Positions 57,014 through 64,000 of a DNA stretch of 64,000 nt are shown here, in pieces. This DNA is from CAZJHX01 sp964545715 (GTDB lineage: Bacteria > Myxococcota_A > UBA9042 > GCA-2863065), in assembly GCA_964545715.1 (NCBI GenBank), contig CAZJHX010000017.1, positions 27,931 to 91,930 on the forward strand. Reading direction: 5' to 3'. Below the pieces are notes generated by a model, which saw only the letters and a program-made list of their open reading frames with translations, searched no databases and was not told the origin of the DNA. Position 1 is the stretch's first letter, and the number at the start of each line of letters is the position of its first letter. A program made the translations under genes and the position numbers.

Positions 57014-58473
57014 GCACCCGCCCCATTGAGCGCCTGCAGCCGCATCGCTGCAAGCTCCGCGAGCCGTCCGGCGCACATACCGTCCCCAAAGCGCAACGGA
57101 AAGTCGGGATCGGCGCCGGAGCTGATGTCGCGGGCGTTGCGATACGATCGGGCTGCACCCGCATCATCGCCGACCCGAAGCAGCAACTCGCCCTGGACAA
57201 AATGAGGCATCGCCAGGTCGCCATCCAGGTACAAGACCTTGTTGATCGCCTTCAGAGCCGACTCGTCACGTCGCAGCTCCATGAGCAGCACCGCATGGAT
57301 GTAGTGGAGCTCCAGGGAGAGGGGCTGCTCGCGGAGGCCGTCGGCGCACATGACGGCCGCTTCTTCCGGCCCTGACAGGTTGCCGGCAGCCCGCACCATC
57401 ATCAGCCAGGCCTCCTCCAGCTGCGGAAGGGTCCGACCTACCCGAAGCACCCGGGCATAATCCCCCATCGCCAACGCGGTTTGCGCCTCGACAAGGGGAT
57501 CGCGCGGCGGGGACGGCGGCAGGACTACCTTCGGGGGTGGCGCATGCAAAGTCGGCGGTGGCGTCGGAGCAGGTGGACTGGTCGGCGCGACCGCCGGGGG
57601 CGCGGGCAGCGCGTGTGCGACGGGTACGGGCGTCACCGGAGCCACGCCGCCTTTGAGACAGCGATAGAAGAGGCCCCCAGGTGTGGCGATCGCTTCGAAT
57701 TCCGAGCCGTGCGGCAACGCAGGATCCGAGGGTCCCAGAACAAGCCACCCGCCCGGCGCCAGCGACGCCAGCAGCCGCCGCCCGATGACCGCGATCATGT
57801 CGCTGTCATAGTAGATCAGGACATTGCGGCATAAGACCAGGTCCAAGTCCGTGGTGGCAGTCTCTGTCGACGGGTAGTCACCATGCGTGAGGTTGAGCTG
57901 ACTGAACCGCACGGCATGGGCGATGGCGGAGTCCAGATGGAACAGGCCGCCGTGCTCGGTAAAATAACGGTCCAGCAGCGTCTGTGAAGCGCCGCGCAGG
58001 GACCACGTTCGGTATCTGGCTGTGCGCGCCAGACCAAGCGCCCGCTGCGAGATATCGGTTCCACTGACCCGCGACCTGTTCGCCAGCCCGTGCTGCTGGA
58101 ACAACATCGCCAGCGAGTAGGCCTCTTCGCCCGTAGAGCACCCTGCGGACCACGCCCGAATCACGTAGGTATCGGGCCGATGACGCATCAGGTCCGGCAG
58201 GACCCGCTCAGCGATTGCTTGGAACGCCGCCGGGTGCCGCATGAAGTACGTCTCGCCAACCACTACATGATCGATCAGGCTTTGCAGTACCGACTCGTGG
58301 GTATGTACATCCCTGGCAAACGTTGCCAGATCGCTACAGCGCACGCTGCGCATGGCCCGCCGGACGGCCGCCGCAAATGCGCCGCTCGGCCCGCGCCGTG
58401 GCGCCATGCCGGTGCGCGCGCGTACGAGCGCCTCGAGATCCTGGACCTGAGCGTCCTGGCCGCCGGGCGTCAT
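57010..58473 (-). CDS. CheR methyltransferase with C-terminal TPR region (WspC-like)
   Basis: 487 residues from the ATG at 58473, overlapping the cheW stop. The CheR core has GETYFMRHPAAFQ, IRAWSAGCSTGEEAYSLAML (SAM site), GTDISQRALGLAR and LVLCRNVLIYYD. After a Pro-rich linker (about 315-355) come helical repeats such as LSLELHYIHAVLLMELRRDE and AMPHFVQGELLLRVGDDAGA, which fit TPRs. It methylates receptor glutamates. The TPR tail replaces pentapeptide docking, consistent with the receptor lacking one. Confidence 0.93.
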   Translation of the reverse strand: MTPGGQDAQVQDLEALVRARTGMAPRRGPSGAFAAAVRRAMRSVRCSDLATFARDVHTHESVLQSLIDHVVVGETYFMRHPAAFQAIAERVLPDLMRHRPDTYVIRAWSAGCSTGEEAYSLAMLFQQHGLANRSRVSGTDISQRALGLARTARYRTWSLRGASQTLLDRYFTEHGGLFHLDSAIAHAVRFSQLNLTHGDYPSTETATTDLDLVLCRNVLIYYDSDMIAVIGRRLLASLAPGGWLVLGPSDPALPHGSEFEAIATPGGLFYRCLKGGVAPVTPVPVAHALPAPPAVAPTSPPAPTPPPTLHAPPPKVVLPPSPPRDPLVEAQTALAMGDYARVLRVGRTLPQLEEAWLMMVRAAGNLSGPEEAAVMCADGLREQPLSLELHYIHAVLLMELRRDESALKAINKVLYLDGDLAMPHFVQGELLLRVGDDAGAARSYRNARDISSGADPDFPLRFGDGMCAGRLAELAAMRLQALNGAGA

Positions 58474-58940
58474 GCGGCTCCCACGGTAGTCAACGCCGCG
58501 GAGAGCAGGCCGACCTCGGGGGCGGACAAGAACGTGCGCACGTCGTGGACCAGCACCATGCCGTCGGCCAGCTTGGCGACCCCGGCCACGTACTCTACGG
58601 CCCCGCTCGCCTCGCCGAGCGTGTCGATATCGGCCTCGGCGCACTCGACGATCCCTTCTGCCCGATCGACTCGAAAGGCGGAGACAAAGCCGCTGCTATC
58701 GGTCACGATCATGTGGTCGTCGAGGTCCACGGGTTTCGGCGCCAGTCCAAAGCGCTGCCGCACGTCCAGGACCGGCACGACCTCGCCCCGTACATTGATC
58801 AGGCCCTCTACGATGTCGGGCGCTCCAGGCAGCGGATCGATGGCCACAGCGCGCACCACTTCACGGACATCCGACAGGCGCAAGCCGAATCGGAGGGCGC
58901 CGATCTCAGCGACCAGGAGCTGCAGAGCGTTACCGCGCAT
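58470..58940 (-). CDS. CheW-like coupling protein (first copy)
   Basis: 156 residues. LVAEIGALRFGLRLSDVREV, LPGAPDIVEGLINVRGEVVP and VLDVRQRFGL are standard CheW blocks. It is the first chemosensory gene of the operon and is overlapped by a small upstream ORF by 11 bp. Confidence 0.9.
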   Translation of the reverse strand: MRGNALQLLVAEIGALRFGLRLSDVREVVRAVAIDPLPGAPDIVEGLINVRGEVVPVLDVRQRFGLAPKPVDLDDHMIVTDSSGFVSAFRVDRAEGIVECAEADIDTLGEASGAVEYVAGVAKLADGMVLVHDVRTFLSAPEVGLLSAALTTVGAA

Positions 58941-59058
58941 CGGTGCGCTGCACGCTGTCTAGTGGGGACAGCACCGCGCACGCGCCGGCTGCTCGCCGAA
59001 ACAGGTACACCTCGTTCTCATCGTAATCGACGAGCACTATTCTGCAGGCGTGTCTCAC
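58930..59058 (-). CDS. Small ORF upstream of and overlapping cheW
   Basis: 42 residues from a GTG with AAAAGGGG seven bases upstream: begins MRHACRIVLVDYDENEVYLF and continues RRAAGACAVLSPLDSVQ. Its TAA overlaps the cheW ATG by 11 bp, as expected for a translationally coupled first gene. It is not a known chemosensory component to my recognition. It may be a leader that sets expression of the operon. Confidence 0.4.
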   Translation of the reverse strand: MRHACRIVLVDYDENEVYLFRRAAGACAVLSPLDSVQRTDAR

Positions 59059-59189
59059 ACCAGCCCCTTTTGCAACCCAGGCCCTGTGCATAGCACAGCG
59101 ATCTGTGCCGGTCGATGGCTTCTGCGTGGCGCAGTTATGGAATGTTGAAGATTATTGGTCGGGCCGAGGACTGGGGTAGACTCCGTGCA

Positions 59190-59948
59190 ATGCACGAAAC
59201 GCTGGCGCCCAAACACCTGCATGTACTGCTGGTCCAGGTGCGCGATCCCAAAGACGCCATGGGCCCACATGAGGCCGACTGCGTCCGGCGACGCCTCGCC
59301 GGTCGTCCCGCTCGGCTGACTGTACGAAACGCGTTGGCGGCGCCGGCGTCGGCCGACTGGCTGGCGGGTGTAGGCATGGTGATCATCGGCGGCAGCGGCG
59401 CCTTCAGCGTGCACGATCCGCGCAGCGGCTGGTTTGTCGATCCGCTCAGAGACTTTCTGGAGGCCACGTTGGCCAGAGACACACCCGGCTTTGGCGTATG
59501 TTTCGGCCACCAACTGCTGGGGGTCCATCTGGGCCACGCCGTGATCACGGATCCGGCCCACGCGGAGGTCGGTACGATCACGGTCGACCTCACCGACGCA
59601 GGCGCTGCCGATCCGGTCTTCGGCGGGCTGCCCGGCCAGTTTTCAGCCCAGACCGGACACAGCGACTCGATCATCAAAACGCCGGCGGGCGTAGACCTTC
59701 TGGCGACAACGCCGACACTCGACACTCAGGCCTTCCGCGTTCGCGGCACACACTTTTACAGCGCCCAGTTTCATCCCGATCTGACCGGCGCTGAGGCGCA
59801 CGCGCGGTACCAGGCGTACCGGCGCGGGTTGGCTGAGTCCGGCGTGGACGTGCCGGACGTCAACGACGACCACTTCATCGAGGGGGCCGATGACGCGGCC
59901 GCGCTGCTGGGGAGCCTGGCGGATACGGTCATCGCGGTGCGCGGATGA
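59190..59948 (+). CDS. Class I glutamine amidotransferase-like protein
   Basis: 252 residues from the ATG at 59190; the frame is open to 59115 with Met at 59145 as an alternative. FGVCFGHQLLGVHLG holds the nucleophile Cys, SAQFHPDLTG the His, with the Glu-equivalent further missing or shifted (PDLTGAEAH), so the triad may be Cys-His-Asp/Glu. GMVIIGGSGAFSVHD is the usual strand-loop before it. It could supply ammonia or hydrolyse a gamma-glutamyl compound. It overlaps the next gene by ATGA. Confidence 0.85.
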   Translation: MHETLAPKHLHVLLVQVRDPKDAMGPHEADCVRRRLAGRPARLTVRNALAAPASADWLAGVGMVIIGGSGAFSVHDPRSGWFVDPLRDFLEATLARDTPGFGVCFGHQLLGVHLGHAVITDPAHAEVGTITVDLTDAGAADPVFGGLPGQFSAQTGHSDSIIKTPAGVDLLATTPTLDTQAFRVRGTHFYSAQFHPDLTGAEAHARYQAYRRGLAESGVDVPDVNDDHFIEGADDAAALLGSLADTVIAVRG

Positions 59949-61507
59949 TTCGCGCGCTTCTCGTCGTTGTCCTGCTGCTGGTCAGCGGGCCTGCACACGC
60001 CGAGCTGCGCCAGGTAGTGCTGTTTCACACATCGGACGTGCACGGCGGGCTGACGGCGCGCACGGCTCGCTGGCACAAGGCCAACCCCAAGCGGCAGATC
60101 GGTGGATACGCGGCGCTTATGAACGTGGTGAAGCGGGAGAAGCTGCCTCACGTGCTGCTGGACTCCGGCGACATCTTCCAAGGCACGCCCGAGGGCAACC
60201 TGACGCGGGGCGACGCCGTGGTCGCGGCTATGAACGCCGTCGGCTACGGCGCTATGGTCATCGGCAACCACGAGTACGACTTTGGCGAGGCCAATCTCAA
60301 GCGCCTGATCGGCATGGCGCAATTCCCCGTGCTGGGCGCCAACATCCGCCTCAAGTCCTCGGGCGCGCGCGTGGATTATGCGCGCGAGACGGTGATGCTG
60401 ACGGTCGGGGGCCTCAAGGTCGGCGTGCTGGGGATCTCCACGACGCATACCAAGACGTCGACGCTGCCGAAGAACGTGGCGCATCTGGTCTTTGACGACG
60501 AGGTGGAGACAGCCCGGCGGCTTGCGGACAAGCTGCGCAAGGACGGTGCCGACATCGTGGTCGCGCTGGCCCACTGCGGCCTGATCCCAAGCCAGGCGCG
60601 CCGCCGAGTCGCAGCCGCTGCGCTGAAGTTCACACCGGCGGATCTGGCCTACGTCGGCGACCTCAAGATCGCGCGGGGGGCCGCGGTCGACATCGTCTTC
60701 GGTGGTCACATGCACACGGGCCTGGACAAACCGTGGCGCGACCCCCAGAGCGGCGCCTGGATCGTCCAGAGCTTTGAGAACCTGATCGCGACCAGCCGAG
60801 TGGTGGTGAAATACGACACTAAAGCGCGCCGGATCCGCAGTGTGGACGGCCGGCTCGTCGACCTGTGGGTCGACGAGGTCGGACAGGATCCAGGCGTCGC
60901 AGCCGTGATCAAGCCATACATCGAGAAGGTCGGCGCCAGCCTCGACAAGGTGGTGGGTCACGCCGCGGACGATCGCCTGCGCCGGATCGGCAAGCTCGAT
61001 AATCCGCTGGGCAGCTGGGTCGCGGACGTTATCCGGGCCAAAGTGGAGGCCGAGATAGGCATCCAGAACAGCTATGGAATCCGCGACAACGTGTTCAAGG
61101 GCCGGGTCCGGCTGCGGGACCTGTACCGGGTGATGCCGTTTGAAAACACGGTGGTCCTGGTCACACTGCGCGGCGCTGAGATCGAGGAGCTGGTCCGCGC
61201 CAATCTGAGGGGCACCAAATCCAAGATCCAGGTCTCGGGGCTGCAGGTCACCTACAAGCTGGGCGCGGACGGCCGCACGATTGCGGACCTCGAGGTGACC
61301 GTCAACGGCGACCCGCTGCGCCCTGCCCTCAGCTATCGCGTGGCCACCAACAACTACCTGGCGGGGGGCGGCAGCGGCGGAAAGATCCTGGTCGGCAAGC
61401 CCATGCGCGACACTCAGATCCCGATCCGCGACCTGCTGGTGGCGGCGTTCAAAGCCCACTCACCAATTGCGGCCCCGGCGATGGGACGAATTGTTCTGAT
61501 GCGATAG
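59945..61507 (+). CDS. Periplasmic 5'-nucleotidase / metallophosphoesterase (UshA-like)
   Basis: 520 residues. Signal peptide MIRALLVVVLLLVSGPAHAE. The dinuclear metal site is in FHTSDVHGG, LLDSGDIFQGTPEG, IGNHEYDFG, ALAHCGLIP and VFGGHMHTGL. The C-terminal substrate domain has LGSWVADVIRAK, IQNSYGIR (the Asn-x-Gly substrate loop region) and VMPFENTVVLVTLRG. It hydrolyses nucleotides or related phosphoesters in the periplasm. It overlaps the amidotransferase gene by 4 bp, which hints at a shared nucleotide or peptide salvage role. Confidence 0.93.
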   Translation: MIRALLVVVLLLVSGPAHAELRQVVLFHTSDVHGGLTARTARWHKANPKRQIGGYAALMNVVKREKLPHVLLDSGDIFQGTPEGNLTRGDAVVAAMNAVGYGAMVIGNHEYDFGEANLKRLIGMAQFPVLGANIRLKSSGARVDYARETVMLTVGGLKVGVLGISTTHTKTSTLPKNVAHLVFDDEVETARRLADKLRKDGADIVVALAHCGLIPSQARRRVAAAALKFTPADLAYVGDLKIARGAAVDIVFGGHMHTGLDKPWRDPQSGAWIVQSFENLIATSRVVVKYDTKARRIRSVDGRLVDLWVDEVGQDPGVAAVIKPYIEKVGASLDKVVGHAADDRLRRIGKLDNPLGSWVADVIRAKVEAEIGIQNSYGIRDNVFKGRVRLRDLYRVMPFENTVVLVTLRGAEIEELVRANLRGTKSKIQVSGLQVTYKLGADGRTIADLEVTVNGDPLRPALSYRVATNNYLAGGGSGGKILVGKPMRDTQIPIRDLLVAAFKAHSPIAAPAMGRIVLMR

Positions 61508-61518
61508 GCTTGTCTGGC

Positions 61519-62082
61519 ATGAACTGGCGACGACCCACGGTGAGCCTGCTGGCAGTGACGCTGCTGCTGGCGAGCTGCAGCAGCGTCTATCGCGTGCGGG
61601 TCGCCGATCTGAAGCACGCCGAAGGCCGCTGGATGAAGGTGCCGCAGCCCATCGCCATCCCGGCGTGGAAGGGCGAGCGCAAGACCTACATCGAGATGTC
61701 GCACGTGCGGTACGTGACCAAGGAGATCGAGGGCACAGACCAGGTCGATGTCGCGACATACGACTCGCGACTGGGCCTGAAGGTCGCAGGCTTCGCGGTG
61801 ATGGCGATCGGCGCGGCCCTGGTCGCGGTCACCATCGACGGCGCGGACCGGGAGTGCGAGAGCCGCCAGCGCGACAACGCCTTCGAGTGCGTCTTTGCGA
61901 CCCCGTTCCTACAAGGAATGTTCTTCGGCCTGTCCGCGCTGGGCGGCGGCGCCACGATGGCCGTGATGGGCTTTGTGAAGACCCGCCCGGAGATGAAGGG
62001 CCCGTCACCGGGCTTTCGCCGCCACCAGCCGACCAACGCGGAGCCGCCTGTTTTCGGTGTGCGAGCGGTGGGGCGTTTCTAA
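61519..62082 (+). CDS. Lipoprotein with one internal hydrophobic segment
   Basis: 187 residues from the ATG at 61519; a TTG three codons earlier is possible. MNWRRPTVSLLAVTLLLASC ends in lipobox LASC. A hydrophobic run (KVAGFAVMAIGAALVAVTI, about 90-110) and another (GMFFGLSALGGGATMAVMGF) suggest two membrane segments after the lipidated head. Two Cys flank an RECESRQRDNAFEC segment. Function unknown. It lies 12 bp after the nucleotidase gene. Confidence 0.75.
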   Translation: MNWRRPTVSLLAVTLLLASCSSVYRVRVADLKHAEGRWMKVPQPIAIPAWKGERKTYIEMSHVRYVTKEIEGTDQVDVATYDSRLGLKVAGFAVMAIGAALVAVTIDGADRECESRQRDNAFECVFATPFLQGMFFGLSALGGGATMAVMGFVKTRPEMKGPSPGFRRHQPTNAEPPVFGVRAVGRF

Positions 62083-62085
62083 CGG

Positions 62086-62268
62086 ATGCGGCTCCTTCTC
62101 CTGATCGGACTGCTCACCGCGCCCGCGGCCGAGCGCCAGCGAGTGGAGCGCACCAACGCAGCGCCAAGCCGAATAGGCGCGCCGGACTCCCGATGCCAGG
62201 CCGCCAGAGCCGCCGAACGCGCCCTCTTCTCAGCGCAGACCGCACCCACATTCACCAACCGCCGTTAG
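62086..62268 (+). CDS. Possible small secreted protein
   Basis: 60 residues, starting 3 bp after the previous stop. MRLLLLIGLLTAPA reads as a signal peptide; the remainder is Arg/Ala-rich with one Cys and has no recognised motif. The spacing suits an operon, but the composition after residue 15 resembles a non-coding shadow, so a truncated or frameshifted gene is possible. The stretch 62269-62350 holds nothing else. Confidence 0.35.
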   Translation: MRLLLLIGLLTAPAAERQRVERTNAAPSRIGAPDSRCQAARAAERALFSAQTAPTFTNRR

Positions 62269-62350
62269 GGGTCATTGCACTGCACAGACCAGCGAGAGCA
62301 AGAAACGACACAATGTCATGCACTTGGATGCTAAGTGAGCGGCATTGCTT

Positions 62351-62815
62351 CTAGGCCTCGTCAACGCCGTACAAGAAGCTCTCCTGCGGCAGGTCGAACG
62401 GCAGGATCTCGCTGTGGTCAAAGAAGCGCGCGATCTCCTGCTCAGCGGTGTCCGGACGGTCCGAGGCGTGGACCACGTTGCACTGGATGCTCTGCGACAG
62501 GTCGCCGCGGAGGGTGCCCGGGGCGGCCAGGCGACCGTTGGTCTCGCCACACAGGGCGCGCACGACGTCGACTGCGTCCACGCCGCGCCACACGCACAGC
62601 AGCACGGGCGTCGACTGCATAAAGCTGATGACGCGCGGAAAGTACTTCTCAGCCGCCAGGTGCGCGTAGTGCTCTGCCAGCTTGGCCTTGGTCGGGCGTG
62701 ACAGTTTGCACGCGACCAACTGAAGGCCCTTGGCTTCGAAACGAGCAACGATCTCACCGATCAGACCGCGACAGATGGCGTCGGGCTTCACGATGACAAA
62801 GGTGCTCTGAATCAC
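62351..62815 (-). CDS. Nucleoside diphosphate kinase, downstream copy
   Basis: 154 residues. FVIVKPDA opening, and the phospho-His116 in QCNVVHASD, the usual NxxHxSD. STPVLLCVWRGVDAVDVVR lies before it. All catalytic residues are intact. It is 83% identical (128 of 154) to the adjacent copy. Its start is 2 bp after that gene's stop. Differences cluster in residues 14-67; the last two-thirds is nearly unchanged. Confidence 0.93.
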   Translation of the reverse strand: MIQSTFVIVKPDAICRGLIGEIVARFEAKGLQLVACKLSRPTKAKLAEHYAHLAAEKYFPRVISFMQSTPVLLCVWRGVDAVDVVRALCGETNGRLAAPGTLRGDLSQSIQCNVVHASDRPDTAEQEIARFFDHSEILPFDLPQESFLYGVDEA

Positions 62816-62817
62816 GC

Positions 62818-63282
62818 TTACTTTTCGTCGCCGCCGTAGAAGAAGCTCTCCTGCGGCAGGTCGAACGGCAGGATCTCTCTCTGGTCAAAGAAGCGCGCAA
62901 TCTCCTGCTCGGCGGTGTCCGGGCCGTCCGAGGCGTGGACCACGTTGCACTGGATGCTCTGCGACAGGTCGCCGCGGATGGTGCCCGGGGCGGCCACGCG
63001 ACCGTTGGTCGGGCCACACAGGGTACGCACGACGTCGACCGCGTCCACACCGCGCCACACGCACAGCAGCACCGGCGTAGACTGCATGAAGCTGACGATG
63101 CGCGGGAAGAACGGCTTGTCGGCCAGGTGCGAGTAGTGCTCGGCCAGCTTGGCGTCCGTCAGACGCGACAGCTTGCAACCGACGAGCTGCAGGCCCTTGG
63201 ACTCGAAGCGGCCGATGATCTCGCCGGCCAGGCCTCGGCCCATTGCGTCGGGCTTCACGATAACGAAAGTGCTTTGAATCAT
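62818..63282 (-). CDS. ndk: Nucleoside diphosphate kinase, upstream copy
   Basis: 154 residues with KPDAMGRGL and the phospho-His116 in CNVVHASDG, the more standard of the two copies (KPDAMGRG against KPDAICRG). It makes NTPs from NDPs with ATP. It follows sucD by about 34 bp, and the linkage of succinyl-CoA synthetase and ndk is seen in other bacteria; NDK can use the GTP or ATP formed by SucCD. Confidence 0.96.
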   Translation of the reverse strand: MIQSTFVIVKPDAMGRGLAGEIIGRFESKGLQLVGCKLSRLTDAKLAEHYSHLADKPFFPRIVSFMQSTPVLLCVWRGVDAVDVVRTLCGPTNGRVAAPGTIRGDLSQSIQCNVVHASDGPDTAEQEIARFFDQREILPFDLPQESFFYGGDEK

Positions 63283-63316
63283 TGTTACTTCCTCAGTCTT
63301 CTGTTGTGGTTTTTCG

Positions 63317-64000
63317 TCAGCCCGCCAGGAGCTTCTGCATCGTGCTGCCCATGTCGCTCGGGGTCGGCGCCACCGCCACTCCGTTGCTCTGCAGCGCTTT
63401 GATCTTGTCGGCCGCCGTACCCTTGCCGCCGGAGACGATGGCGCCGGCGTGGCCCATGCGACGTCCGGGAGGTGCGGTCGTCCCCGCGATAAAGCCGACG
63501 ACCGGCTTGGTCACGTACGAGCTGATGAACTCGGCCGCCTGCTCCTCGGCAGTGCCGCCGATCTCGCCGATCATGATGATGCCGGTTGTGTCCGGGTCAT
63601 CCTGGAAGGCCGTCAGCACATCGATGAAGTTGGTGCCGTTGACCGGGTCACCGCCGATGCCCACGCACGTCGACTGCCCGATATCCAGAGCGGACAGCTG
63701 GCCGACCGCCTCGTAGGTCAGGGTACCGGAGCGGCTGACCACGCCGATGCCGCCGGCGCGATGGATGTGGCCCGGCATGATGCCGATCTTGCACTGGCCC
63801 GGAGTGATGATCCCGGGGCAGTTGGGCCCGATAAGGCGCGAGCTGCGCTCCTTCAGGTAGTCCTTGACCCGGACCATGTCCAGGACGGGCACGCCCTCGG
63901 TGATCCCGACGATCAACGAGACGCCGGCGTCCGCCCCCGACCACATGGCGTCGGCGCAGAAAGCCACCGGCACAAAACCCCCCGGAGTGTTTGCGCCGCT
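63317..64000 (-). CDS. sucD: Succinyl-CoA synthetase alpha subunit (partial)
   Basis: The frame is open to the right edge, so the N-terminus is outside the window (227 codons seen). VGITEGVPVLDMVRVK, RLIGPNCPGIITPGQCKIGI (the CoA-site and Cys), SRSGTLTYEAV, QSTCVGIGGDPVNGTNF and GFIAGTTAPPGRRMGHAGAI with the phospho-His (MGHAGAI) are all typical. It forms ATP or GTP from succinyl-CoA in the TCA cycle. sucC is expected beyond the right edge. The extreme right (GANTPGGFVPVAFCADAMW) is less conserved than usual around a C run, so an error there is possible. Confidence 0.93.
   Translation of the reverse strand, partial: SGANTPGGFVPVAFCADAMWSGADAGVSLIVGITEGVPVLDMVRVKDYLKERSSRLIGPNCPGIITPGQCKIGIMPGHIHRAGGIGVVSRSGTLTYEAVGQLSALDIGQSTCVGIGGDPVNGTNFIDVLTAFQDDPDTTGIIMIGEIGGTAEEQAAEFISSYVTKPVVGFIAGTTAPPGRRMGHAGAIVSGGKGTAADKIKALQSNGVAVAPTPSDMGSTMQKLLAG

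Overview
The window is a 64 kb stretch of high-GC bacterial chromosome with one 10-base run of Ns (4747-4756). Gene content points to a deltaproteobacterial lineage close to Myxococcota/Bradymonadota; this is an inference from gene content, not a phylogeny. The clues are many lipoproteins with Asp/Thr/Pro-rich linkers, a giant Cys-rich repeat lipoprotein, a Ser/Thr kinase with a PEGA-like tail, mevalonate-route genes (fni, class II HMG-CoA reductase, polyprenyl synthase), and a Wsp-like chemosensory operon.

Layout. 1-4650: a partial CBM2-like lipoprotein, a rhomboid protease with a zinc-ribbon head, htpG and mutM. 4651-12350: a scarred accessory segment holding the assembly gap. It contains fragments of an IS91-type transposase, a LuxR-type HTH, a receiver domain, a spore-coat-U-type protein and a DDE transposase, plus a frameshifted nucleotidyltransferase with a small partner gene. 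Mixed among these are intact genes (methyltransferase-like, ABC-F ATPase, CvfB-like, HU-like, lipoprotein). An imperfect 47-bp direct repeat (42 of 47 identical) bounds this segment, one copy at the mutM stop and one at the stop of the giant gene. 12359-23085: one giant gene of about 3,570 codons encoding a Cys-rich lipoprotein with 14 beta-sandwich repeats; its signal peptide is split by a frameshift. 23190-32760: housekeeping genes (orn, acyl-CoA-binding protein, exonuclease III) and envelope genes (beta-propeller lipoprotein, S9 peptidase, secreted double Tudor-knot protein). The orn start lies in one arm of a long imperfect inverted repeat. 32861-41804: glutamate dehydrogenase followed 4 bp later by a receiver/PPDK-like fusion, an amidohydrolase preceded by a perfect hairpin, a kinase-lipoprotein-GFA overlap operon, and rlmN.

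41907-49481: fni, hmgR and polyprenyl synthase run without a break into a two-gene NAD-linked formate dehydrogenase. The catalytic subunit is interrupted by an in-frame UGA at 47847 followed by a textbook bacterial SECIS hairpin, so it is read here as a selenoprotein. 49478-59058 (minus): a Wsp-like chemosensory operon in the order small ORF, cheW, cheR-TPR, cheW, PAS-PAS-MCP, cheA-REC, cheB, triple-receiver histidine kinase, most junctions overlapping. 59190-64000: a glutamine amidotransferase and a UshA-like nucleotidase, two small envelope proteins, and sucD followed by two tandem ndk copies (128 of 154 residues identical).

No rRNA, tRNA or CRISPR array was seen. All functions are assigned from sequence motifs read by eye; no database search was run.
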